Source: Advenella alkanexedens
GTDB lineage: Bacteria > Pseudomonadota > Gammaproteobacteria > Burkholderiales > Burkholderiaceae_B
Reading direction: 5' to 3'
NCBI RefSeq assembly: GCF_019132845.1
Contig: NZ_JAHSPR010000008.1
Coordinates: 62,001-126,000 of the forward strand
DNA: 64,000 bases
The translations under genes and the position numbers were made by a program. Every line of letters begins with the position of its first letter. Positions within the stretch are counted from its first letter, which is position 1. Positions 31,750-40,553 of the stretch are shown here, piece after piece. The notes beneath the pieces were generated by a model. The model saw only the letters and a program-made list of their open reading frames with translations. It did not search any database and was not told where the DNA came from.

Positions 31750-33351
31750 ATGAATAAACTTAAAATCAAGGGAATTTTCAAATCCCTGGTCATCAGCTTT
31801 TCACTGGGATTTGCCTTGCCAGCCTTAAGTGCAACACCCAAAGATACCATCATCATGGCGAGAAAAATTGATGACATTAAAGTCTTGGATCCCGCCGAAG
31901 TATTTGAATGGGGCAGCGGAGAAATCATCAACAATCTCTATACCCGTCTGGTCACGCTCGATCCCAATGACTTTACCAAATTAGTCGGCGGCGTTGCTGA
32001 AAGCTGGAAAGTTTCGGATGATGGCCTGACCTATGAATTTAAAATCCGTCCAGGCCTGAAATTTCATTCCGGCAATCCGGTTACCGCAAAAGATGCCGAA
32101 TTTTCACTCAGACGTGTTGTCCACCTCAGCAAGACACCGGTCTTTATTTTCAACCAGCTTGGCTGGAAACCGGATACCGTTGACGATATGGTCAAGGCCG
32201 TTGATGATTCAACTTTGGTCCTGAAAATTGCCCAACCCTATGCCAACTCGCTGGTTATCAATATCCTTTCAGCCGGCGTCGCCTCTATTGTTGATAGTGT
32301 GGAAGTATCCAAACACATCAAAGACAATGACTACGGCTACAACTGGCTCAAAACCAATTCAGCCGGTTCCGGTCCCTATAAACTGGTTGTATGGAAACCC
32401 AAGGATGCCGTCGTTTTGGAAGCCAACCCCGACTTTTATCTGGGCGCACCCAAATCGAAACGATTCATTATTCGCCATGTTGCAGAGTCTTCTGCACAAA
32501 AACTGTTGCTCACGGCGGGTGATATTGATATTGCCAGGGATTTAAGCGCGGACCAAATCAAGCAGGCCCGCTCTGATGATAAAGTTAAAGTTGCCACTAC
32601 CGAGAAACTGAGCACCTATTATCTGGGGCTGAATTCGGCCAAAAACGAAATTCTGGCAAAACCAAAAGTATGGGAAGCTTTGCGCTGGCTGATTGACTAC
32701 CAAACCATGGCCAACACCTTTCTGGATGGTTACTACAAAGTACACCAATCTTTCCTGACCGGTCAGGACGGTTTGCAGGAAACCCCCTACAAACTGGATG
32801 TGGAAAAAGGCAAGGCCTTATTGGCTGAAGCCGGTTATCCAGATGGTTTCAGCATCACCATGGATTTGTACAATACCGCTCCACAAACAGATATCGCCCA
32901 ATCGATTCAATCCACTTTTGCCCAAGCAGGCATCAAACTTAACCTGACACAAAGTGATAAAGCACAGGGTTTGACCAAGTATCGTTCACGCGGACACGAC
33001 ATCATGCTGGCTGCATGGTCTCCCGACTATCTTGATGCGCACTCGACGGCAGAGTTTTTTGTAAGAAACACCGACAACTCGGACAACTCCAAAAACAAGA
33101 CTGCAGCATGGCGTAATGGCTGGGAAATCCCCGATTTATCCGTCCTGACTGAAAAAGCGATGATGGAGCAGGATGCTGAAAAACGCCGCAACATTTATCT
33201 TGAACAGCAAAGAGTTGTCCAGCAAAATTCTCCCATGATCATGATGTTTCAACTGATTGAAAGTTCAGTTTTACAAAAAAATGTGAATGATTTCATTTCA
33301 GGACCCGGCTTTGATACGGCCCTCTACTGGAAAATCGAAAAAACCCAATAA
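31750..33351 (+). CDS. ABC transporter substrate-binding protein, family 5 (peptide/opine type)
   Basis: A 533-residue extracytoplasmic binding protein. The signal peptide covers about residues 1-26 (SLVISFSLGFALPALSA). Family 5 features are LDPAEVFEWGSGEIINNLYTRL, VAESWKVSDDGLTYEFKIRPGLKFHSGNPVTAKD, SAGSGPYKL and EALRWLIDYQTMANTFLDG. Such proteins bind peptides, opines, glutathione or similar amino compounds. AAAGGAAAG precedes the ATG. It belongs with the two permease and two ATPase genes that follow, and the linked aminotransferase suggests an amino acid-like ligand. Confidence 0.93.
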   Translation: MNKLKIKGIFKSLVISFSLGFALPALSATPKDTIIMARKIDDIKVLDPAEVFEWGSGEIINNLYTRLVTLDPNDFTKLVGGVAESWKVSDDGLTYEFKIRPGLKFHSGNPVTAKDAEFSLRRVVHLSKTPVFIFNQLGWKPDTVDDMVKAVDDSTLVLKIAQPYANSLVINILSAGVASIVDSVEVSKHIKDNDYGYNWLKTNSAGSGPYKLVVWKPKDAVVLEANPDFYLGAPKSKRFIIRHVAESSAQKLLLTAGDIDIARDLSADQIKQARSDDKVKVATTEKLSTYYLGLNSAKNEILAKPKVWEALRWLIDYQTMANTFLDGYYKVHQSFLTGQDGLQETPYKLDVEKGKALLAEAGYPDGFSITMDLYNTAPQTDIAQSIQSTFAQAGIKLNLTQSDKAQGLTKYRSRGHDIMLAAWSPDYLDAHSTAEFFVRNTDNSDNSKNKTAAWRNGWEIPDLSVLTEKAMMEQDAEKRRNIYLEQQRVVQQNSPMIMMFQLIESSVLQKNVNDFISGPGFDTALYWKIEKTQ

Positions 33352-33382
33352 ACCAACCAATTAAATTGACAGGAATTGCATT

Positions 33383-34432
33383 TTGTCTAACACACTCAAT
33401 TTAAAACGCATTGGTACATACTTCAGGATAGCAGGCGACCAGACACTCACTTTACTGATTACGGTGCTTGGCCTGCTACTCATCACCTTCCTTATCGGAC
33501 GAGTGATCCCGATTGACCCGGTTTTAGCGATCACAGGAGACCGGGTCAGTCCTGAAGTTTATGCAAAAGTCAGGGATGAATTGGGGTTAGATCTGCCACT
33601 TTGGCAGCAATTCCTCAATTACCTAGGCAATGTCCTGCACGGCGACTTTGGCACCTCGGTACTGACGTCACAAACGGTCCTGCACGACATTGCCATTTAT
33701 TTTCCTGCCACCATTGAGCTGGCAGTAGCAGGCACCTTTATTGGTGTCATTTTCGGTATCCCGATGGGTATTGTTTCAGCCGTTTATAAAAACAGCTGGC
33801 TGGATCAGGTCATCCGCGTCATATCCCTGGTCGGCTATTCAATCCCCATTTTCTGGCTAGGCCTGGTTGGCCTGCTTATTTTTTATGTCAAACTGGGTTG
33901 GGTTGCCGGCGTTGGACGCCTGGACGTTGCCTATGAGTACACCATTGAACGGGAAACCGGCTTTATCATGTTGGATGCCATCATACACGGACAGTGGGAT
34001 ATTCTTGCCAATTTCCTGTCACACCTGATCCTGCCCGCCAGTCTGCTCGGTTATCTCTCCATGGCATATATTGCACGCATGACCCGCTCTTTCATGCTGG
34101 AACAGTTAAGCCAGGAATATATTACAACCGCGCGCGTTAAAGGCTTAAGCGAGTTTAGGGTCATTCATCATGCCTTCAAAAATACATTGACGCAATTAGT
34201 GACCGTCGTGTCACTGACATTTGCACACCTGCTTGAGGGAGCTGTCCTGACAGAGACCGTTTTTGCCTGGCCCGGTATTGGTCTTTATATTACCAACTCT
34301 TTATTTTCTGCTGACATGAACGCGGTACTGGGAGGAACGACGGTTATCGGCATTTGTTTTGTTGTCATCAATATATCGTCTGATGCACTTGGACGATTTT
34401 TTGATCCACGCTTTAACAGGGGCTCAACATGA
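33383..34432 (+). CDS. ABC transporter permease, DppB type
   Basis: A 349-residue inner-membrane permease of the DppB/OppB family, somewhat longer than usual. The beginning of the family domain reads LITFLIGRVIPIDPVLAITGDRVSPEVYAKVRDELGLDLPL. The coupling-helix motif EYITTARVKGLSEFRVIHHAFKNTL contacts the ATPases. The start is a TTG (33383) with AGGA nine bases upstream; no ATG is available near it. The stop overlaps the next permease start by 4 bases. Confidence 0.93.
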   Translation: MSNTLNLKRIGTYFRIAGDQTLTLLITVLGLLLITFLIGRVIPIDPVLAITGDRVSPEVYAKVRDELGLDLPLWQQFLNYLGNVLHGDFGTSVLTSQTVLHDIAIYFPATIELAVAGTFIGVIFGIPMGIVSAVYKNSWLDQVIRVISLVGYSIPIFWLGLVGLLIFYVKLGWVAGVGRLDVAYEYTIERETGFIMLDAIIHGQWDILANFLSHLILPASLLGYLSMAYIARMTRSFMLEQLSQEYITTARVKGLSEFRVIHHAFKNTLTQLVTVVSLTFAHLLEGAVLTETVFAWPGIGLYITNSLFSADMNAVLGGTTVIGICFVVINISSDALGRFFDPRFNRGST

Positions 34433-35316
34433 ATTCATGGCTCTTATCCGAAACACCCGCTTCCCGCTTTCAGGCCACATGTGGGCAACTCTATGTGATT
34501 TTCCTGTCATTCATCCGCAATCCACTTGCTGTCATTGGGCTGCTGATTGTTTTGACCCTGGTTATATGTGCATTCGCCGCCCCCTACATTGCCACTCATG
34601 ATCCTTATACGCAGTCGCTTAACGATCGTCTGCTGGCGCCCAGTAGCGAACACTGGCTGGGTACGGACCATCTGGGACGGGATATCTGGAGCAGAATTGT
34701 ATATGGTTCTCGTTCAACCCTAACAGTTATTGTTACCGTGGCCATTATTGTTGGCCCTATCGGTTTACTCGTCGGAATTCTGGCCGGTTTTTCAGGTGGC
34801 CTGATTGACCGTATCCTGATGCGCATAACGGATATTTTTCTGGCCTTTCCCCGTCTTATCCTTGCTCTTGCCTTTACCGCCGTGCTGGAACCCGGTCTGT
34901 ACAGTGCCATTATTGCCATTGCCATTACCTCTTGGCCAGCTTATGCCAGGCTTGCACGTGCCGAAACCATGATTCACAAGAACGCCGACTTCATCCAGGC
35001 CATCAAGCTGCAGGGGGCCTCTACCCTGCGCATTCTGTACGGTCATATCGCGCCGCTTTGCTTACCTTCCATCATTGTCCGTCTTACACTGGATATGGCC
35101 GGCATTATTCTTATTGCCGCCGGTCTGGGTTTTCTTGGACTGGGCGCCCAACCTCCATTGGCCGAATGGGGCAGCATGATTGCCAGCGGCAGGGATTATC
35201 TGCTTGATCACTGGTGGATAGCCACGATACCGGGTATCGCAATATGTATTGTCAGTCTGGGCTTCAACATTCTGGGCGACGGTTTAAGGGATGTCCTTGA
35301 TCCCAAGACGAGGTAG
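34429..35316 (+). CDS. ABC transporter permease, DppC type
   Basis: A 295-residue DppC/OppC-type permease. The N-terminal segment LAVIGLLIVLTLVICAFAAP is the first membrane helix, followed by SSEHWLGTDHLGRDIWSRIVYGSRSTL, the family hallmark. The EAA-like loop reads HKNADFIQAIKLQGASTLRI. It pairs with the DppB-type subunit in the membrane. ATGA overlap with the preceding gene, and 3 bases to the ATPase gene that follows. Confidence 0.95.
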   Translation: MNSWLLSETPASRFQATCGQLYVIFLSFIRNPLAVIGLLIVLTLVICAFAAPYIATHDPYTQSLNDRLLAPSSEHWLGTDHLGRDIWSRIVYGSRSTLTVIVTVAIIVGPIGLLVGILAGFSGGLIDRILMRITDIFLAFPRLILALAFTAVLEPGLYSAIIAIAITSWPAYARLARAETMIHKNADFIQAIKLQGASTLRILYGHIAPLCLPSIIVRLTLDMAGIILIAAGLGFLGLGAQPPLAEWGSMIASGRDYLLDHWWIATIPGIAICIVSLGFNILGDGLRDVLDPKTR

Positions 35317-35319
35317 AAC

Positions 35320-36159
35320 ATGCAAAAAAAAATTTTAACCATCAAAAACCTTAATGTGACTTTTTCTACCCCAAAAGGTCCCTTCCACGCTGTCAAGGAC
35401 ATCAATTTCAGCATGGGAGTGGAAAAAGTCGGTGTTGTGGGAGAATCAGGGTCAGGCAAATCCATTACCAGCAAATCAGTCCTTGGTTTATTAAGAAAAC
35501 CCACGCGTGTTGAAGCGGATGAAATATCATTTCATGACATCGATTTGCGCAATCTGGACAACAAACAATGGCGCAAAATCCGAGGCCGAAAAATATCCAT
35601 GATCATGCAAGACCCGCATTACTCACTTAACCCGATCATGAGCGTGGGCAAACAGATTATGGAGTCTTACCTGACTCATCATAAAGTCAGTAAAGCCGAA
35701 GCCAAGGCCAGAACGCTGGAAATGCTGGAATTGGTCAGAATCAATAACCCCGAACGTGTCTTTGATGCTTATCCACATGAAATCAGTGGTGGCATGGGAC
35801 AAAGGATCATGATTGCCATGATGCTGATACCTCAGCCGGAGTTATTGATTGCCGATGAACCGACCTCTGCCCTGGATGTATCGGTACAGAACCAGATTCT
35901 GTCACTCATCAATGAAATGGTCACCCGGCGAAATATGGGATTGATTTTCATCAGTCACGACCTGAACCTGGTTTCCCGATTTTGCGACCGGGTGCTTATC
36001 ATGTATCGCGGGCGCATTGTAGACGAATGCCTGGCTTCTGAATTGCATGCATCAAAACACCCTTATACACAAGGTCTTCTTAACTGCGTACCCAGCCTTG
36101 ATCATAAGAAGCCACGACTTGAAGTGCTTAATCGCGAAAAATTGAGGAGTTTTGAATGA
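35320..36159 (+). CDS. ABC transporter ATP-binding protein, DppD type
   Basis: A 279-residue ATPase. Walker A is GESGSGKSIT, the signature EISGGMGQRIMIAMML, and Walker B LLIADEPTSALD followed by the H-loop FISHDLNL. In the signature motif Met replaces the Gln of the common LSGGQxQR form. The C-terminal region typical of peptide-type ATPases is short (HPYTQGLLNCVPSL) and lacks the Cys cluster of DppD. It overlaps the next ATPase gene by 4 bases. Confidence 0.93.
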   Translation: MQKKILTIKNLNVTFSTPKGPFHAVKDINFSMGVEKVGVVGESGSGKSITSKSVLGLLRKPTRVEADEISFHDIDLRNLDNKQWRKIRGRKISMIMQDPHYSLNPIMSVGKQIMESYLTHHKVSKAEAKARTLEMLELVRINNPERVFDAYPHEISGGMGQRIMIAMMLIPQPELLIADEPTSALDVSVQNQILSLINEMVTRRNMGLIFISHDLNLVSRFCDRVLIMYRGRIVDECLASELHASKHPYTQGLLNCVPSLDHKKPRLEVLNREKLRSFE

Positions 36160-36917
36160 GTCAGGTAATGATTAATGTGTCAAACCTGAATGTGTCTTTT
36201 GGTGCCAATCAGGTATTGCATAATATTAATTTCAAGGTTGCTGCCGGTGAATGTTACGGTCTGGTCGGAGAGTCCGGTTCAGGAAAATCCACCATCCTGA
36301 AAGCCATTATGGGACTGAACAAGCACACGGGAACAATTGAAATTGAAAACACCCCATTAGTCAATCATAAACGTGACAAAGCCTTTTATCGTAAAGTCCA
36401 AATGGTATTCCAGGATCCTTATGGATCCATCCACCCCAAACACTCCATCGACCGGATTTTATCTGAACCGCTATACATTCAAAAATTCACGGATATTGAA
36501 GCCAGAGTATGTAAAAGCCTTGAAGAAGTCGGCCTGAACCGGAGCTTTCGCTACCGTTTTCCTCATCAATTGTCAGGAGGGCAACGCCAGCGTGTTGCTA
36601 TCGCCCGGGCCTTAATTACCGAACCGCAAATTCTGGTCATGGATGAACCAACTTCAGCCCTTGATGTGTCCGTGCAGTCAGAAATATTGAACCTGCTTGA
36701 CGATTTGCGCAAGGAACGCAATCTTACTTATATTCTGGTCAGTCATAATCTGGCGGTCATTGCCCATATGTGTGACAAGCTGGCAGTCATGAACCGGGGT
36801 GTCATCATAGAAGAAATGACGCCCGACGTACTATTTACCAAATCAGCCAAAGCGCCCTATTCAAGGGAATTGATCCAGGCCAGCCATGGTTATGAAGCCG
36901 TTGAAAAGGCAGCCTGA
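36156..36917 (+). CDS. ABC transporter ATP-binding protein, DppF type
   Basis: A 253-residue ATPase, shorter than standard DppF (about 330) because the C-terminal extension is reduced. Walker A is GESGSGKSTI, the Q-loop lies in MVFQDPYGSIHP, the signature is LSGGQRQRVAIARAL, Walker B LVMDEPTSALD and the H-loop LVSHNLAV. It forms the heterodimeric motor with the preceding gene product. It is the last gene of the operon, followed by a strong terminator at 36971-37034. Confidence 0.93.
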   Translation: MSQVMINVSNLNVSFGANQVLHNINFKVAAGECYGLVGESGSGKSTILKAIMGLNKHTGTIEIENTPLVNHKRDKAFYRKVQMVFQDPYGSIHPKHSIDRILSEPLYIQKFTDIEARVCKSLEEVGLNRSFRYRFPHQLSGGQRQRVAIARALITEPQILVMDEPTSALDVSVQSEILNLLDDLRKERNLTYILVSHNLAVIAHMCDKLAVMNRGVIIEEMTPDVLFTKSAKAPYSRELIQASHGYEAVEKAA

Positions 36918-36970
36918 CCGATAAAACATTATTGATACAAAAAACCCATTGCAAAACACTAAAAACCAGG

Positions 36971-37034
36971 TTTGGCAAACGGTTCTCGAACACATTCAAA
37001 CCGTTTGCCAATAGCCCTTTTTTTCTACGACCCC
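36971..37034 (+). terminator. terminator of the aminotransferase-ABC operon
   Basis: A perfect 13-base stem, TTGGCAAACGGTT with AACCGTTTGCCAA (36971-36983, 37008-37020), is followed by TAGCCC and a run of eight T. Confidence 0.85.
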
Positions 37035-37052
37035 AAAAGCGTGATAGCGCTT

Positions 37053-37829
37053 TCAAGCGGCATGCCGCACTTCACCCACCCGGTTTTCTTCATGATTTAA
37101 AAACGCATCGGAAAGTTGCTGGACACTTTCCTGATCATTCACGATACGCAACAACATATTGGCCACGTATTTCGGACTGATCACCTGCATGAAATGCCCT
37201 GAAGGAATAATCAGGGCTTGCGCAGCAGGACAAAGGCCAGACAGCCTTCTGATTTCGGCGGGTGGACGCAACGCGTCGAACTCGCCCCCGATAAACACCA
37301 CGTTGCCGGATAATTTAGCCAGTGCTTCGGATAAATCCAGACCCGCCAGCATTTTATAAATTGCCCCCAAACTTCTTGAATCGGATGCCAGCCAGGCACA
37401 ACGATAATCATGATATTTCTGTTTGTCTGTTTGCAGGCTTTCAGGAAAAGCAAGATCAAAAATCGCCTGGCCTTCAGCACGAATGCCTTTCTGGGCAATC
37501 TCGCTAGCTTTGAGTACCGCATTGTCACGTTTTTCTGCGGCAATACCACAAGCCGGAGCAAACGCCACCAAGTGGCTGACCCGCTCGGGATAACGCGCGG
37601 CAAAGCCGATCGCAATACCCGCGCCTACCGCTACCCCTGCAAGCACCACTGGTTGCGCTATACCCAACTTATCCAGCAGCATGGCCAGATCCTGAATATG
37701 CTGATCAATGCTGACCTCACCAACTATCTTTTCAGACAAGCCAAACCCACGCTGATCATATCGTAATACCTGTGCCGATGCCGGAAAATATGAAACTGTC
37801 TGCGTCCAGCTTTCCAGTGTCCCACCCAT
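37053..37829 (-). pseudogene. alpha/beta hydrolase homologue, 5' end deleted
   Basis: The frame gives 258 residues of an alpha/beta-hydrolase. The protein begins at MGGTLESWTQ, which in homologues is preceded by a strand and the HE/HG oxyanion segment; roughly 25-30 residues are missing. The nucleophile elbow reads AGVAVGAG with Ala67 instead of Ser, while the acid (GGEFDALRPP) and His (PSGHFMQV) remain, so the intact ancestor may not have been a Ser hydrolase. The deleted end abuts the equally truncated cyclase gene at about 37830, on the opposite strand. It may still be translated from the ATG at 37829. Confidence 0.75.
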
Positions 37830-38852
37830 TTATCCAATTGGGGCGATTACGGGCCCGATGACCAACTGGGCAGATTAAATTTACTCACTGAAGAAGTCGT
37901 CCTGAAAGCGGCAGCCGAAATAAAAACCGGCAAAACCTTTTGCCTTTCCCTTCCGCTGGATTATCCGGGTGGCAATATACTTAACCCCCGCCGTACTCCG
38001 CCACAACTTCAGCCCACCGAGCGCGAAGGCCATCCCTACTTCAACTTCCCCATGGCAATGCTGATTCCAGGTGCCCACGACGTGCTTAGCGACGACAAAG
38101 TCACCCTTTGCCTGCAATACTCTTCACAGTGGGACAGTCTTAGCCATGTCGGTGCCCTTTTTGATGCCGACGGTGACGGTCACGCCGAACGGGTTTATTA
38201 CAACGGCTTCAAGCCCAACCAGGATATCCAGGGACCTGCCGATTACGATGAAAGAAACAACTTTGCCCAAAGTGATACCGGCCTGAAACACTCTTCAGCC
38301 AAGGCGCTGGACATTGCCAACTTTGCCGTCAAAGGCATTCAGGGCCGGGGCGTTATGGTCGATTTGGCGGCCCATTATGGCCGTGAACCCAAAATCATTG
38401 GCTACGATGATTTAATGCGTGTCATGGAAAAAGACAAGGTAGTCGTAGAGCAAGGCGATATTCTTGTGCTGCACACGGAATTTGCCCAATACCTGCTGGA
38501 AGCCGGTAAAAACCCTGATCCGCATACCGTACATAATATCTGCACGACCCTGAATGGCCAGGACGAAAAACTGCTTCAATGGATCAGTGATTCTGGCATT
38601 GCCGCGATTGCCGCAGACAATTATGGGGTTGAATACCCGGGGGGCTCTTTAACCGACCGGTGCTGCGCCCTGCTGCCATTGCATCATCACTGCATTTTCA
38701 AGCTGGGCATGCCTTTGGCGGAGCTATGGTATCTAAGCGACCTGGCCAAATGGCTGCGGGAAAACAAGCGTTCACGTTTTATGCTAACCGCGCCCCCTTT
38801 ACGATTGCCCGGCGCAGTCGGCTCACCCGTTACCCCCATTGCCACGGTTTAA
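37830..38852 (+). pseudogene. cyclase (kynurenine formamidase-like) family gene without a start
   Basis: The plus-strand frame from about 37830 reads SNWGDYGPDDQLGRLNLLTE, the standard beginning of cyclase-family metal hydrolases, and continues through QYSSQWDSLSHVGALFDADG, GRGVMVDLAAHYG, GDILVLHTEF, GIAAIAADNYGVE and PLHHHCIFKLGMPLAELWYL to a stop at 38852. No ATG, GTG or TTG starts this frame upstream before a stop at 37791, so the first 10-20 residues and the promoter are gone. Translation from an internal ATG at 38052 would lose 70 more residues. I treat it as a remnant. Confidence 0.75.
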
Positions 38853-38891
38853 CCAGCGCAGACAGGTAATGATATTTTTTATTGATTGACT

Positions 38892-38947
38892 CCCGTCCAG
38901 GTGAACTGCTCATTGTCAGACTATTCACCTGGACGGGTCTGCGTGCA
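38892..38947. repeat. long perfect hairpin between convergent genes
   Basis: Fourteen-base arms, CCCGTCCAGGTGAA and TTCACCTGGACGGG (38892-38905, 38934-38947), enclose 28 bases. There is no T-run on either side, so it is an atypical terminator or another structured element between the cyclase remnant and the IclR gene. Confidence 0.55.
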
Positions 38948-38968
38948 CTACGCCATACTTTACATACT

Positions 38969-39733
38969 TTAATTACCAACCCCCAGCACCATGCTGATTT
39001 TCCTGGCGGCATCTCTTAACACTGGAAGAAACTGGTTTTCCATTTGCTCAAGTGACGTTCTGGCAGCCAGGGTAGCCACATTAATGGCGGCAATCACTTT
39101 CTGCTCCCTGTCCAGAATTGGTACAGAAATGGAGCGCACACCAATTTCCAGCCCGCCATCATTAATGGCATAGCCGTCTTTACGAATCTGGGTAATCAGG
39201 CGCTTTAGCTTGCGTTTATCGGTGATGGAGTTTTTGGTGAATTTGGTCAAGTGGCATTTTTCAAGCCAGCGCTCAAACTCATCTTCACTTAACCCCGCCA
39301 ATAACACCAATCCCATTGAGGTGGTATGAACCGGCAAACGAGTCCCCACTTCAATGCTGTTGGAATAAACACTTTGTTTTTCCACCCGGGCAACATAGAC
39401 AATCTCATCGCCATCCAGTACGGCCATGGAGGAGGACTCATTGAGCGTATCGGTGACTTTCTGGATAATAGCGTTAGCGGCTTCCCCCAGACCAAAGGTT
39501 GACAGGTAGTCACTGCTGAATTTTAGTACCTTTGGTGTGAGCCAGAAAAGCTTGCCATCCGTGGCCACAAAACCCAACGTGCACAATGTAAGCAAAAACC
39601 TTCGTGCCGTACCCCGGGTAAGGTCTGTTCTGGCTGCAACCTGGGTCAGGGTCATTTTCTGGTGACCCTTTTCGAAACAGCCCAGTACGTTTAATCCCCG
39701 TGCCAGTGAATTAACAAAGTCCGGCTCACTCAT
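38969..39733 (-). CDS. IclR family regulator, PcaR/PobR type
   Basis: A 254-residue IclR regulator of the group that controls aromatic-acid pathways. It starts FVNSLARGLNVLGCFEKGHQ and has TRTDLTRG-like helix-turn-helix sequence (AARTDLTRGTARRFLLTL), typical of PcaR, PcaU and PobR. The effector domain contains VGTRLPVHTTSMGLVLLAGL and GYAINDGGLEIGVRSISVPI. I use the ATG at 39733 (MSEPDFVNS); a TTG four codons upstream is less likely. Its natural targets may be the adjacent hydrolase and cyclase remnants, which would leave it an orphan. Confidence 0.9.
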   Translation of the reverse strand: MSEPDFVNSLARGLNVLGCFEKGHQKMTLTQVAARTDLTRGTARRFLLTLCTLGFVATDGKLFWLTPKVLKFSSDYLSTFGLGEAANAIIQKVTDTLNESSSMAVLDGDEIVYVARVEKQSVYSNSIEVGTRLPVHTTSMGLVLLAGLSEDEFERWLEKCHLTKFTKNSITDKRKLKRLITQIRKDGYAINDGGLEIGVRSISVPILDREQKVIAAINVATLAARTSLEQMENQFLPVLRDAARKISMVLGVGN

Positions 39734-40049
39734 TTGAAATACCAATCCTGAAAAATTATATAAAGTGCTGTCCCGATTATTTGCACAGAGACAATTTTTT
39801 GAAGCACACTACAGAAAAATAACGCAAGCGTGAATTATAGGAAATTTGCAACCACTTGTATCAAAAATGACACCCTCCTGCACAATATAACCACCACGGG
39901 TAGTGTTTTTACAGCATTAAGACCACAATACTAATTGCCCGGCCATTTTGTCCGAATAACAAACATTTGTTCGTATTATAAAAAATATCGCAGCAATGTC
40001 AATATAAAAAAGGGGTGGTAACCCACCCCTCTTTCACCAGCACTGAACT
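39734..40049. other. non-coding region between IclR and macro-domain genes
   Basis: 316 bases, AT-rich. It contains the palindrome AACAAA-CA-TTTGTT (39958-39971), a possible regulator site, and the terminator of the macro-domain gene (40004-40030). No coding frame is convincing. Confidence 0.5.
40004..40030 (-). terminator. terminator of the macro-domain gene
   Basis: On the minus strand AGGGGTGG pairs with CCACCCCT (8 bases, 4-base loop), followed by a run of T. Confidence 0.8.
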
Positions 40050-40553
40050 TTACAGGCCTTCTTGCGCCGCTTCACCCTGACGATAGGTTTCGTACACAAT
40101 CACCGGGATCTTCAGGTCAGCCAGGTGTTTTTCCACCAATGGCTTGACCTCAGACCACTCCAAACCACCCACACCAGTGGCCAGACGTGGGATTGCCAGG
40201 CTTTCAATTCCTTCGGACTCTACAAAACGCGCCAATTCTTTCAGGGCACGGCTTACGTTTTCCGTATTTGCCTTGCCTGGACGCGCTGCAGGACCTTCTC
40301 CCAGCATGTCCTGTGTCAACAGATTGACAATACGACGAACGCTGCCATCTTCATTAACACCTCCCCATGCCCATATTTCTCCGGGTTTGAGCGGGTGCAC
40401 ATGCGTCGACTGGCGGTAGTCGCGAACCAGTGATGGCCAGCGTTCGCGCAGACTGCGAGCCAGACCGGTATCAAAATGCTCCTGTGGCGCGATGCCATGA
40501 GCGATTAACTGTGCCTTGCTTAACAGGATGTCACCTTCAACTTCACGGATCAT
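40050..40553 (-). CDS. stand-alone macro-domain protein
   Basis: A 167-residue single macro domain. MIREVEGDILLSKAQLIAHGI is the ADP-ribose-binding first strand and loop, DTGLARSLRERWPSL the following helix, and LAIPRLATGVGGLEWSEVKPLVE the phosphate-binding loop and helix. Such proteins bind ADP-ribose or remove it from proteins, nucleic acids or O-acetyl-ADP-ribose. No DarT-like toxin or sirtuin gene is adjacent, so a toxin-antitoxin role has no support. It is transcribed alone with its own terminator. Confidence 0.88.
   Translation of the reverse strand: MIREVEGDILLSKAQLIAHGIAPQEHFDTGLARSLRERWPSLVRDYRQSTHVHPLKPGEIWAWGGVNEDGSVRRIVNLLTQDMLGEGPAARPGKANTENVSRALKELARFVESEGIESLAIPRLATGVGGLEWSEVKPLVEKHLADLKIPVIVYETYRQGEAAQEGL

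Noticed and set aside
40050-40553. DarTG-type toxin-antitoxin system
   Set aside because: The macro-domain protein is a short single domain without the DarG C-terminal part, and no DarT gene is adjacent.
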